Of a stretch of DNA of 64,000 nt, positions 28,868 through 40,300 are shown piece after piece. Position 1 is the first letter of the stretch. Each line of letters begins with the position of its first letter. The position numbers and the translations under genes are program-made. The DNA is from Arthrobacter crystallopoietes (GTDB taxonomy: Bacteria > Actinomycetota > Actinomycetes > Actinomycetales > Micrococcaceae), in assembly GCF_002849715.1 (NCBI RefSeq), contig NZ_CP018863.1, positions 4,698,082 to 4,762,081 of the forward strand, given 5' to 3'. The notes under the pieces were generated by a model. That model saw only the letters and a list, made by a program, of their open reading frames with translations. It was not told the DNA's origin and did not search any database.

Positions 28868-29524
28868 TTACAATGTGACGCTTTGCCCCGGCTCCAGATG
28901 TTCGTAGTGTGTGCCGTACCGTTCGCCGAAGGACTTCACATGTTTTTCGACAATACCCTTGCCCGCGCTGTTCAACAGGCCGTCATGAATGGGGAACGCT
29001 CGTTCTGCCCGCACAGCGGTGACAAAATCGATCACCTCGCCGACCTTGGACCAGGGGGCATGGATCGGCACCAGTACCGTTGAAACCTGCAGGCCATGGG
29101 GCACGATAAAGGAATCCCCCGGGTGGTACACCTCGTCATTAATCAGGTACCCGATGTTGGCGACCACGGGAATGTTCGGGTGGATCAGGGCGTGCTGTCC
29201 GCCGAAGGTGCGGATGTCGAAGCCGGGGATCGAAAACCGGGTACCGGAGTCCGACGCATGGATGCGCGCGGCAGCCTCGGGCACCAGCGCACGCAGTTCC
29301 TCTGCCACACCGGACGGGGCGTAGACCTGCAGATCCGGCGCGGCCAGGATGGCCGCAGGCAGCCGCTCCCGGTCGACATGGTCTTCATGTTCGTGCGTAA
29401 TCAGGACGGTGCCGGCACCGTCCAGAGCCTGGTCAACCTCGGAAAGGTTTCCGGGATCGAGGACCAGTACGTGTCCGTCGCGCTCAAGCCTGACGCATGC
29501 GTGGGTGTACTTGGTTAGCAGCAT
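28868..29524 (-). CDS. Metallo-beta-lactamase-fold hydrolase (UlaG-like)
   Basis: A 218-residue metal-dependent hydrolase. The metal motif HEHEDH is at 44-49, and further ligands are likely in GGQHALIH, HPGDSF and PIHAP; the short N-terminus MLLTKYTHACVRLE leads directly into the first strand. Such proteins cleave lactones, phosphodiesters or other esters, and the substrate cannot be predicted. It is divergent from zur with a 111-base gap. Confidence 0.88.
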   Translation of the reverse strand: MLLTKYTHACVRLERDGHVLVLDPGNLSEVDQALDGAGTVLITHEHEDHVDRERLPAAILAAPDLQVYAPSGVAEELRALVPEAAARIHASDSGTRFSIPGFDIRTFGGQHALIHPNIPVVANIGYLINDEVYHPGDSFIVPHGLQVSTVLVPIHAPWSKVGEVIDFVTAVRAERAFPIHDGLLNSAGKGIVEKHVKSFGERYGTHYEHLEPGQSVTL

Positions 29525-29635
29525 GGTCCCAGCCTACCCAGCCGGTGCCGCCCGGCAACCGATCCCGGGCCGGCTGATAGGCTGGAGGTCAGCCTTCAGG
29601 CCGCACCATCCGCTGTCAAGGAGACCTCCCACGCA

Positions 29636-30073
29636 ATGTCGACCCCCTCTGCCGATTCCCAGGCACCCCGCCGCGGTTCCGAGCAACGAGTGACCCGGCA
29701 GCGGCTCGCCGTCAGTGGCGCACTGGACAGCCTCGACGATTTCGTCAGCACCCAGGAACTGCACCGGCTGCTGCATGGCCGCGGTGAATCGGTCTCACTG
29801 GCTACCACGTACCGGATTCTGCAATCCATGGCCGAGGACGGGCAGGTGGATGTGCTGCGCAAGGACGACGGCGAGGCCGTGTACCGGCGCTGCGCCGTTG
29901 AGCACCACCATCATCACCTGCTCTGCAGGGACTGCGGCAAGGCCGTGGAGATCGAGGCGCCGGCAGTGGAGCAGTGGGCCGCCCGTGTTGCCGCTGAACA
30001 CGGCTACACGCAAGTCGCGCACACCGTGGAAATGTACGGGCTCTGCCCGGAATGCAGCGCTAAACGGCAGTAA
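29636..30073 (+). CDS. zur: Zinc uptake regulator, Fur family
   Basis: A 145-residue Fur-family repressor. A winged helix (VTRQRLAVSGAL to TTYRILQSMAEDG) precedes the dimer domain with the His run H90-H94, and two CxxC pairs, C97/C100 and C137/C140, bind structural zinc. Zur rather than Fur identity is inferred from convergence with znuACB, with a 14-base 3' overlap. Zn-bound protein would repress znuA through the candidate operator at 32826-32840. AAGGAGA lies upstream of the start. Confidence 0.88.
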   Translation: MSTPSADSQAPRRGSEQRVTRQRLAVSGALDSLDDFVSTQELHRLLHGRGESVSLATTYRILQSMAEDGQVDVLRKDDGEAVYRRCAVEHHHHHLLCRDCGKAVEIEAPAVEQWAARVAAEHGYTQVAHTVEMYGLCPECSAKRQ

Positions 30074-30962
30074 CTTTCACCGCAGCGATGTCCGGGGAAG
30101 CGCTCCGCTTAGTCCTGCCCAGCTTGTCGCGCCGTGCACCGATCAAACGGCAGACCAGGTAGATCAGGAACGAGATCGTGGTGACGTAGGGACTGATCGG
30201 AATGCGCCCGCCCAAGGCCAGCAGAATGCCGCCCACCACGGAAACCAACGCAAAGATCACGCTGAGGCCGACCACCAACCGCGGCGAAGCGGTGACCCGA
30301 AGAGCCGCGGCCGACGGTGTGATGACCAACGCCAGCACCAACAGCGCGCCCACTATCTGGATGGACAGGGCGACCGCCAGGCCCAGCAGGAACATAAACG
30401 CGATGGCCAGCTTGCCCACGGGCACTCCCCGGGCTTCGGCAAGATCCGGATCCGCGCTGGCAAACGTCAGGGGCCGCCAGATCGCCAGCAGGGCCACGAT
30501 GACGAACAGCGAGCATCCCAGCATCACATTCAGCTGAACGGTGTCTACCGAGACGATCTGCCCGGTGAGCAGGCCGAACTTATTCGCGGACCTGCCCTCG
30601 TACAGGGACAGGAAGAGAATGCCCAGGCCCAGGCCGAACGGCATGATGACCCCAATGATGGAGTTCCTGTCCCGCGCCCGCATGCCCATGACGCCGAGGA
30701 TGACGGCGGCAACCACGGAGCCCAGCAACGAGCCGAAGACCACGTTGGCGCCGATGAGCAGCGCGAAGGCTGCGCCGGCGAAAGACAGTTCCGCGATGCC
30801 GTGGACGGCAAAGGCCAGGTCCCGCATCATGACGAAGGTTCCGATGAGCCCGCCGACCAGGCCAAGAACGGCTCCGGCGATGAGCGAGTTGGTTACCAGC
30901 GGAAGCAGTTGCGAGTAGTCTTCGAAGTTGAAGACCGCGTTCATGAACTCATTGAGGTCCAT
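30060..30962 (-). CDS. znuB: Zinc ABC transporter permease
   Basis: A 300-residue ABC-3 family membrane protein with about eight helices, forming the channel of a zinc importer. LLPLVTNSLIAGAVLGLVGGLIGTFVMMRDLAFAVHGIAELSFAGAA shows the typical conserved ABC-3 stretch (LVGTFVVLR-like followed by HAVLPG-like). It starts at ATG 30960-30962, two bases after znuC, with GAGGA upstream, and its 3' end overlaps the 3' end of zur on the other strand. Confidence 0.92.
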   Translation of the reverse strand: MDLNEFMNAVFNFEDYSQLLPLVTNSLIAGAVLGLVGGLIGTFVMMRDLAFAVHGIAELSFAGAAFALLIGANVVFGSLLGSVVAAVILGVMGMRARDRNSIIGVIMPFGLGLGILFLSLYEGRSANKFGLLTGQIVSVDTVQLNVMLGCSLFVIVALLAIWRPLTFASADPDLAEARGVPVGKLAIAFMFLLGLAVALSIQIVGALLVLALVITPSAAALRVTASPRLVVGLSVIFALVSVVGGILLALGGRIPISPYVTTISFLIYLVCRLIGARRDKLGRTKRSASPDIAAVKVTAV

Positions 30963-30964
30963 GC

Positions 30965-31822
30965 TCAGTCCTCCTCGCCGTGGTGATGGGTGGTGGCGTC
31001 CGGCAGCCCGACCACGATGATGCGGCCCTCGTTATGAATGACTTCGACGTGGCTGTTGTACATATCCGACAGGACTTCGGTGGTCATGACCTCTTCAGGG
31101 GCCCCAACCCGGAACTGGCCGCCTGCCAAGTACAGCACCCGGTCCACGTAGTCGATGATCGGGTTGATCTCGTGCGTCACGAACACCACGGCGCTATTCT
31201 GCTCATGGCATTGCGCGTTGATCAACGCGCTGACTGCCTGCTGATGGTGCAGGTCCAGCGACAGCAACGGCTCATCGCACAGCAGCACCTTGGGATCCGT
31301 GGCCAGCGCCTGCGCGGCCCGCAGCCGCTGTTGCTCGCCGCCGGAGAGCAAGCCGACCGGAGCCTCAGCATAGGACGAAGCACCGACCAAATCCAGCAGT
31401 TCGTCCACGCGCCGACGGTGCCTGCGCCCATTGAGCCGGACGCCCCAGCGGTGACCGTCCAGACCGAGACCAACAAGATCCCGCGCGCGCAGGGGCGTTC
31501 CCGGGACAAACGACTTCTGCTGCGGGATGTAGCCGATATCGCGGCTCCCCCGCGCGACCGAACTGCCGTTGATGCGCGCACTTCCGTGCGTCAGCGGCTG
31601 GAGCCCGAGCAGTACCCGCAGGAAACTCGTCTTGCCGGACCCGTTCGGCCCGAGCACCGCAAAGAACTCGCCCGGGTTGATCTCGAGGTCCAGATCATGC
31701 CACAGCACACGGTTGCCAAAGGAAAGGGAGGCCCCCTGCAGGCTGACGGCGGGTGTTGTCACACGGTTCCTTGTACTCGGTCCGGCTGGCTGGGACAAGT
31801 CAATCACAGTACTGCTGGTCAT
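30965..31822 (-). CDS. znuC: Zinc ABC transporter ATP-binding protein
   Basis: A 285-residue ATPase for the ZnuB channel. Walker A GPNGSGKT is at 58-65, the signature [15 protein letters not shown] near 152 and Walker B VLLCDEPLLSLD follow. The C-terminus ends in a His/acidic tail (ATTHHHGEED) that could bind zinc, an inference. The middle gene of znuA-znuC-znuB, nine bases after znuA. Confidence 0.92.
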   Translation of the reverse strand: MTSSTVIDLSQPAGPSTRNRVTTPAVSLQGASLSFGNRVLWHDLDLEINPGEFFAVLGPNGSGKTSFLRVLLGLQPLTHGSARINGSSVARGSRDIGYIPQQKSFVPGTPLRARDLVGLGLDGHRWGVRLNGRRHRRRVDELLDLVGASSYAEAPVGLLSGGEQQRLRAAQALATDPKVLLCDEPLLSLDLHHQQAVSALINAQCHEQNSAVVFVTHEINPIIDYVDRVLYLAGGQFRVGAPEEVMTTEVLSDMYNSHVEVIHNEGRIIVVGLPDATTHHHGEED

Positions 31823-31831
31823 GGTTGCCGC

Positions 31832-32809
31832 TTAGGCCGCGAGCACGGTGGAAATGTTATCCAGGTTGCTGCCCATCCATGACAGATAGTCCTGGCCTTC
31901 GGGCAGCGTTTCAGTGAATACAACGACGGCGACGCCGGACTCTTCCGCCACGGCGCGCAGCTGCTGCGTCTGGGGGCCTTCTGTCTGCTCGTTGTAGGCC
32001 ACGAAGCTGACGGTTCCCCCGCTGATCAAGTCCTGCGTCTCCTTTATGGCAACCGGCGCGGCATCGCTGCCTTCTTCGACTGCCTCCAGGAAGTCAGCCG
32101 GAGTCTCGTTGTGCAGACCCAGCGATTCAAGCAAATAATGCGGCACCGGATCCGTGGCCGCCACCTCGGCGTTGCCAGCGCGCTCGGCCAGCGCATCGCG
32201 TTCCTGCACCAAGGCGTCGATGTCCTCCTGGAAGGCGGTGCTGTTGGCCTCGAACGTCGCGGCGTTGGCTGGGTCGAGCGTGCTGAGCTTGTCGGCGACG
32301 ACGCCGGCCATCTTGCCCATGGTTTCGAAGTCATACCAGACGTGTTCGTTCAGGCCTTCAATATGTCCGTGGCCTGAATGCTCATCGTCGGCTTCCGGCT
32401 GGGCGGATTCCCCGGCCTGCCCGCCTAAACCTGAGACGTCCACGGCGGTGACCACATACTCGTGGTCCTTACCGGTTTCATCGACCAGGCCGTGCAGGAA
32501 GGGATCGTAGCCACCACCGTTTTCGATGACGACGTCCGCCTCGGACACGGCCAGTTTGTCCCTGGCTGTTGCCTCGTAGGAATGGGGGTCCTGCGAGAGC
32601 TTGTTGATAATGGAAGTCACCTCCACGGCCTCACCGCCGATGGTGGCCGCGAGGTCACCGTAGACATCGGTGGAAGCGACAACCTGGACTTTGCCGGCTT
32701 CCCCGCCGTCTGTCCCCCCGGCTCCGGAATCACCTTGGCCGCAGGCCGAAAGCACTAGTGCGAGTCCGGCGACACCGGAAATAGCAGTCAGACCACGAAA
32801 CAGCCGCAT
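31832..32809 (-). CDS. znuA: Zinc ABC transporter substrate-binding lipoprotein
   Basis: A 325-residue cluster A-I metal-binding protein anchored by a lipid at Cys23 (lipobox VLSAC). Ligands typical of the family are visible: His in LSQDPHSYEATARD, His in NEHVWYDFE, and His in DPVPHYLLESLG. A short His/acidic loop (DDEHSGHGHIEGLNEH) lies before the second ligand, as in zinc-specific members. The ATG at 32807-32809 has GAGG upstream. First gene of the znu operon, with a Zur-like box 17 bases ahead. Confidence 0.93.
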   Translation of the reverse strand: MRLFRGLTAISGVAGLALVLSACGQGDSGAGGTDGGEAGKVQVVASTDVYGDLAATIGGEAVEVTSIINKLSQDPHSYEATARDKLAVSEADVVIENGGGYDPFLHGLVDETGKDHEYVVTAVDVSGLGGQAGESAQPEADDEHSGHGHIEGLNEHVWYDFETMGKMAGVVADKLSTLDPANAATFEANSTAFQEDIDALVQERDALAERAGNAEVAATDPVPHYLLESLGLHNETPADFLEAVEEGSDAAPVAIKETQDLISGGTVSFVAYNEQTEGPQTQQLRAVAEESGVAVVVFTETLPEGQDYLSWMGSNLDNISTVLAA

Positions 32810-32825
32810 GGACACCTCGATCTAC

Positions 32826-32840
32826 TCATAATGAGAATCA
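32826..32840 (-). promoter_or_regulatory. Candidate Zur operator upstream of znuA
   Basis: On the minus strand the 15-mer TGATTCTCATTATGA matches the Fur/Zur-type 7-1-7 palindrome TGATAATNATTATCA at all but three of the 14 specified positions. It lies 17 bases before the znuA ATG, where a repressor would block transcription start or early elongation. Candidate only: no footprint or conservation data. Confidence 0.6.
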
Positions 32841-32961
32841 ATACCAACAGGGAACTTGTCCAGTGTAACGTAACGCGAACCGTTCGCATTACCATGGTTG
32901 CCCTATTGTCCTATTGCCTGCTGCGGCCCGGAGCTGTGACGCTCCGGGCCAGGGACGGGGA

Positions 32962-34023
32962 TCAAGCGCCCAGCCGACGCGCACCCTGATTCTGTGTAGT
33001 ATCCCGGATCTCCCCCACCAGTTCCTCCAGCACGTCCTCAAGGAACAGCACCCCGTGGGTCTGGCCGCCCGGGCCAATCACACGGGCCAAGTGGGAACCG
33101 GTGCGCTGCATGACGGCCAGCGCGTCCTCGATTTCCTCGTCCAGCGACAGGTTGGCCAGCGTACGCACCTTGGTCACCGGGATGGCCATTGAATACCGTT
33201 CCTCGGGGATCGTCATGATGTCCTTCAGATGCAGATATCCCGTGAGGTTTGCGTCGCCGTCGGCAACCGCGAAGCGGGAGAAACCCGTCCGGCCCACTAC
33301 CCGTTCGAACTCCGCCGGGGTGGTGTCCACGCCGATGGTCACCAAGTCATCCAGCGGAACCATGATGCTTTCCGCCGTCTGGCCGGAGAACTCCAGCGAG
33401 CTGGAGATCAGCCCTGCTTCATCCTCCACCAGGCCGTGCCGGGTGGATTCCTGCACGATGGACTGGACTTCCTCCAGGGTGAAGGTGGAGGTCACCTCGT
33501 CCTTCGGCTCGATGCGGATCGCACGCAGGATGTGGTTCGCGGACCAGTTGAGGACCACGATCACCGGCTTGACGATCCTGCTGACATAAACCAGCGGCGG
33601 AGCCAGCAGCAGGGCCGCTTTATCCGCGGTGGACACCGAAATGTTCTTCGGCACCATCTCGCCGAAGGTCACATGCAGGAACGTCACCAGCAGGAGGGCG
33701 ATCACGAACGAAATTCCGTAGGAGACGTCGTGCGGTATCCCGATCCAGCGCTCCAGCGGAATCAGCAGCAGTTCCTTGATGGCGGGTTCGGCGACGTTGA
33801 GGATGAGCAAGGAACATACGGTGATGCCCAATTGTGCACAGGCCAGCATCAGGGAAACATTTTCCATTGCCCACAACGTGGTTTTGGCCCGCTTCGATCC
33901 TGCTTCGGCCAATGGTTCGATCTGGCTTCGACGGGCCGACATGACAGCAAATTCGGCGCCGACAAAGAAGGCATTGCCGAGCAGCAGCACAACAAGCCAG
34001 AGGATGCCCATACCGGCGCTCAT
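32962..34023 (-). CDS. CNNM/HlyC-CorC family membrane protein with CBS domains (short form)
   Basis: A 353-residue protein with an N-terminal DUF21 transmembrane domain (four helices, ending near residue 150 with KPVIVVLNWSANHILR) and a CBS pair (about 205-335). The C-terminal CorC domain of the family is missing, in contrast to its neighbour. Relatives are implicated in Mg2+ or Co2+ homeostasis; ion and direction are not shown. Its ATG overlaps the stop of the longer paralogue by four bases, so the two probably form a complex or act together. Confidence 0.85.
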   Translation of the reverse strand: MSAGMGILWLVVLLLGNAFFVGAEFAVMSARRSQIEPLAEAGSKRAKTTLWAMENVSLMLACAQLGITVCSLLILNVAEPAIKELLLIPLERWIGIPHDVSYGISFVIALLLVTFLHVTFGEMVPKNISVSTADKAALLLAPPLVYVSRIVKPVIVVLNWSANHILRAIRIEPKDEVTSTFTLEEVQSIVQESTRHGLVEDEAGLISSSLEFSGQTAESIMVPLDDLVTIGVDTTPAEFERVVGRTGFSRFAVADGDANLTGYLHLKDIMTIPEERYSMAIPVTKVRTLANLSLDEEIEDALAVMQRTGSHLARVIGPGGQTHGVLFLEDVLEELVGEIRDTTQNQGARRLGA

Positions 34024-35378
34024 CGGACGCCGCCTTCGGCAGCCGCGGTCCCGGACGTCGTCGTACTGCCGCCCTCACCGGCCACCGGATCCGGGATGAA
34101 CCGGACCCGGTCCACCCGGCGCCCGTCCATTCGTTCCACTTCCAGCACGCCGCCGGGTACATCGACCCGATCGCCGGCAGCAGCTATGCGTCCCAGCTCG
34201 CTCATGATGAAGCCGCCAACAGTCTCGTAGCCTGCTTCGTCCGGAACGGTGAGCAGCGGTATCTGTTCAGAGACCTCGTCCGGGCGCATCAGCCCGGGGA
34301 AGTACCAGTTGCCCGCAGCGCTCTGCAGCACCCCGGGCTTGACCCGGTCGTGCTCATCGGAGACCTCGCCGACGATTTCTTCCACCAGGTCCTCAAGCGT
34401 CACAACTCCCGCTGTGCCACCGTATTCATCGAGAACGACGGCGAACTGCAGGTTTGATGCGCGCAGCTCCGACAGCAGGGAATCCAGGTGCACAGTCTCG
34501 GGCACCCGCAGCACATCGGTCATGATCGTTGCGGCGGCCAGCTCGGACCGTTTCCACCGCGGCACGCCGATGGCCTTTTTGATGTGGACTACCCCGCGGA
34601 CATCGTCCGGCGAGTCGCCCAGGAGGGGGAACCTGGAAAAGCCGGTTCTTCGGGCAGCCGCCACGATGTCTTCGACGGTGTCGTCGGCGTCGATGAACTC
34701 GACCCGGATACGCGGGGTCATGACATCGGCGGCCGAACGGCCGGAAAACCTCAAGGTCCGGGACAGGAAGTTCGCGGTACCCGCATCCAACGTGCCCATT
34801 TCAGCGGACCGGCGCACCAACGAGGCCAGCTCGGACGGCGTCCGGGCGCCGGAAAGTTCTTCCTTGGCTTCCAGGCCGAACAGATGAAGCACCTTGTTGG
34901 AAAAGCCGTTGAGGACGATGATCGCCGGCTTGAATACTGCAGTGAACAGCAGCTGCGGCCGGGCAACGGCCTTGCCGACTGCCATGGGCAGGGCAATGGA
35001 GGCATTCTTCGGCACCAGCTCGCCGATCAGCATCGAGAGCAGGGTAGCCACCGTCATGGCGATGACAACTCCGGCGGTCTGGATAATGGCCTCAGGCAGA
35101 GCCAGCATCGCCAGCGGCGCGCGAAGCAGACTGCTGATGGCCGGCTCCAGCAGGAAACCGGTCAGCAAGGTAGTCAGGGTAATTCCGAGCTGACAGCTGG
35201 AGAGTTGGGTGGAAAGGGACTTCAGGCACTTCATCACAGCGACGGCGCCCTTGTCGCCCTTGTCGATGGCCCGCTGTACGGTGGCCTGGTCCAGCGCCAC
35301 GAGGGCGAATTCAACCGCCACGAAGAAGCCGGTTCCCAAGATCAATAGCATGCCGGCGGCAATCTGGATCCACTCCAT
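34020..35378 (-). CDS. CNNM/HlyC-CorC family membrane protein (full length)
   Basis: A 452-residue paralogue of the next gene. It has the DUF21 membrane domain (residues about 1-190, with IGELVPKNASIALP), a CBS pair (about 205-340, with DEYGGTAGVVTLEDLVEEIVGEV) and a C-terminal CorC/HlyC domain (about 355-430). The family, despite the hemolysin name, is linked to magnesium and cobalt handling. A long/short pair overlapping by four bases is common in actinobacteria. Confidence 0.87.
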   Translation of the reverse strand: MEWIQIAAGMLLILGTGFFVAVEFALVALDQATVQRAIDKGDKGAVAVMKCLKSLSTQLSSCQLGITLTTLLTGFLLEPAISSLLRAPLAMLALPEAIIQTAGVVIAMTVATLLSMLIGELVPKNASIALPMAVGKAVARPQLLFTAVFKPAIIVLNGFSNKVLHLFGLEAKEELSGARTPSELASLVRRSAEMGTLDAGTANFLSRTLRFSGRSAADVMTPRIRVEFIDADDTVEDIVAAARRTGFSRFPLLGDSPDDVRGVVHIKKAIGVPRWKRSELAAATIMTDVLRVPETVHLDSLLSELRASNLQFAVVLDEYGGTAGVVTLEDLVEEIVGEVSDEHDRVKPGVLQSAAGNWYFPGLMRPDEVSEQIPLLTVPDEAGYETVGGFIMSELGRIAAAGDRVDVPGGVLEVERMDGRRVDRVRFIPDPVAGEGGSTTTSGTAAAEGGVR

Positions 35379-35621
35379 CAGAGGACCACCACCGCACGCG
35401 GTGAAGTTAGGAGCGCAGACTGCGCCGGCGGGGGTTTATCGTCAGAGCCCGGACTGGAAGGCTCCTGTCCGGCCGCCGGGGCGTCAGGAAGTGAATGATG
35501 GGCACGGGTACGGGGTCTGCCGGTGCTGTGTGAGCCATCAGATTGCGTTGCCACTGCTGCAATCGTGCCCACGGACCGGCGCCTAGAATAGCTGTCCATT
35601 ATTCGTTAAGCGTAGCAGGAG

Positions 35622-37190
<1,569 letters not shown>

Positions 37191-37371
37191 TCAAAACAAT
37201 CGTATGAGATTGGCCTGCACAGCGGATGTGTCATTAGACTGGCTAGAGGTCCAGACCCGGTGCGTCCAAACGCACCTCACGCGCCCGTGACGACTGCAGC
37301 AGATTGTTGCCATGGGCCGCAGCGTGTGGTCTGTAGGGCAAGCGGCAACACATGGAAGAGGCGTATAACAA

Positions 37372-40300
37372 GTGCCAGAGCATCCCAATCTTCGTCTACC
37401 CGAGGAATTCGGCGGTAACGAGTGGCTCGTCGACGAAATTTACGAGCAGTACCTCCAGGACAAGAACTCGGTGGACAAGAAATGGTGGAGCATTTTCGAA
37501 TCGGCCGGCGCCGGCTCAACCCAAACCGCTAATGGCAACGCGCCGCGCGCTGCAAGGGAGGAAACCGACCCCCAGACGCGCCAACTGCCGGTAGTCAAGG
37601 AGCCCAAGGGCACCCCGGCAGCTTCCGCCGAAACCACCGCGAACAACCGCAGTGCGGAAAAGCGGATCCCTGCGGATGCCGAGCCTGCCCCCAATACTTC
37701 CAAGGACAAGGCCGTGCCCGCCGCCGCCGAAACGGCCGCCAAGTCCGAGCCGAAAACGGCTCCCATCCCGGCGCAGCTGCCGAAGTCTTCGCCCAACTCC
37801 CAGACCGAGGAAGACAAGATCTCGGTCCTGCGCGGCCCGGCCAAGGCCATCGCCACCAACATGGACCAGAGCCTGAGCGTTCCGACGGCTACGACGGTAC
37901 GCGCTGTGCCGGCGAAACTGCTGATCGACAACCGCGTGGTCATCAATTCGAATCTGGCCCGCGCCCGCGGCGGCAAGGTCTCCTTCACCCACCTCATCGG
38001 CTACGCGGTCATCAAGGCACTTGGCCAGTTCCCCAGCCAGAACGTGCATTACGACGAGGTCGACGGGAAGCCCGTTGCGGTCCAGCCGGCCCACGTCAAC
38101 TTCGGCATCGCGATCGACATGCCCAAGCCCGACGGCACCCGCCTGCTTGTTGTTCCGAACATCAAGAAGGCCGAAACCATGAACTTCGCGGAGTTCTGGC
38201 ATAACTACGAGGACCTCATCAAGCGCGCCCGCGCCGGTAAGCTGACCGCTGACGATTACGCTGGCACCACGTCCTCGCTGACCAACCCGGGCGGCATCGG
38301 TACCGTCCACTCCGTCCCCCGGCTGTCCAAGGGCCAGGCGACCATCGTCGGCGTCGGTGCCCTCGAATACCCCGCCGAATTCCGCGGGGCAAGCGAGAAG
38401 ACCATCGCCGCGCAGGGCGTTGGCAAGATCATCACGCTGACCTCCACGTATGACCACCGCGTCATCCAGGGCGCCGGCTCAGGCGAATTCCTACGCCTCG
38501 TAGAGTCGCTGCTGCTCGGCGAGCAGGACTTCTACGACGAGATCTTCGAGGCTTTGCGAATTCCGTACGAGCCGGTTCGCTGGCGTCCGGACAACCAGGT
38601 TGACGTAGAACTGCAGGTCAACAAGATTGCCCGCATCCAGCAGCTCATTCACGCTTACCGGGTCCGCGGACACCTCATGGCGGACACAAACCCGCTGGAG
38701 TACGTCCAGCGCAAGCACCCTGACCTGGACATCCTCACTTACGGCCTGACCATGTGGGATCTGGACCGCGAGTGGGTCACAGGCGGCTTCGGCGGCAAGT
38801 CCCGGTTGAAGCTGCGCGACATCCTCGGTGTGCTCCGCGATGCCTACTGCCGCACCACCGGCATCGAGTACATGCACATCCAGGATCCTGAAGAACGTAA
38901 ATGGTTCCAGGACGAACTGGAGCGCCCGTACGCGAAGCCCAGCCGCGAAGAGCAGCTGCGCGTCCTGGGCAAGCTCAATGCCGCCGAGGCGTTCGAAACG
39001 TTCCTGCAGACCAAGTTCGTGGGCCAGAAGCGCTTTTCGCTGGAAGGCGGCGAATCCCTGATTCCGCTGCTGGACGCAGTGATCTCGGATGCCGCCGACG
39101 ACGGCCTGGACGAAGTGGCCATCGGCATGGCCCACCGCGGCCGGTTGAACGTGCTGACCAACATTGCCGGCAAGACCTATGCCCAGGTGTTCCGCGAGTT
39201 CGAGGGGACGCAGGATCCACGCAGCGTTCAGGGCTCGGGCGACGTGAAGTACCACCTCGGCACCGAGGGCACCTTCACCTCGGACAACGGCAATGAGACC
39301 AAGGTCTACCTCGCGGCCAACCCCTCCCACTTGGAAGCCGTTGATCCGGTCGTCGAAGGCATCGTGCGTGCCAAGCAGGACCGTCTCGACCAGGGCGACG
39401 GTGCGTTCGGCGTGCTCCCCATCATCATCCACGGCGATGCGGCATTCGCGGGCCAGGGCGTGGTTGCGGAGACACTCAACCTGTCCCAGCTCCGCGGCTA
39501 CCGCACCGGCGGTACAGTGCATGTCATCGTCAATAACCAGGTCGGCTTCACCACCTCGCCGCACGCATCGCGCTCCTCGGTGTACTCCACCGACGTAGCC
39601 AAGATGATCCAGGCGCCGGTCTTCCACGTCAACGGGGATGATCCCGAAGCCGTTGTCCGGGTGGCGCAGCTTGCGTACGACTACCGCCAGCGTTTCCACA
39701 AGGATGTTGTCATCGACATGGTCTGCTACCGCCGGCGCGGGCACAACGAGGGCGACGATCCCTCGATGACCCAGCCGATGATGTACAACCTGATCGAAGC
39801 CAAGCGCTCCACCCGCAAGCTGTACACCGAAGCCCTCGTCGGCCGCGGCGACATCACGCAGGACGAGGCCGACCAGGCGCTGCGCGACTATCAGGAACGT
39901 CTGGAACGGGTCTTCGCCGAAACGCATGCCGCCCAGACCTCGCCGATTCCGGTTGTCACCAAGGACGCGGCCGCCGTCTCGGACATCGAACGCCCGCTGT
40001 CACAGCAGGCCGAAGACGAGGTCCGCGTACCGACCAGCACCGCTGTCAGCACCGAGGTGCTCGCCCAAATCGGCAAGGCGCACGTCAGCATTCCCGAAGG
40101 CTTCACGGTGCACCCCAAGCTCAAGGCGCTCCTGGAGAAGCGCGAACAGATGTCGCGTGAAGGCGGCATCGACTGGGGCTTCGGCGAAATTGCCGCCTTC
40201 GGCAGCCTGCTGATGGAAGGTGTTCCGGTCCGTTTGGCTGGCCAGGACTCGCGCCGCGGTACGTTCGTCCAGCGCCATGCCGTCTTCCATGACCGGTCAT

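Noticed and set aside
35378..35599. A 73-codon minus-strand frame before the long CNNM-type gene
   Set aside because: It is Pro/Ser-rich, lacks a ribosome binding site and looks like leader sequence; its end only happens to touch the next start.
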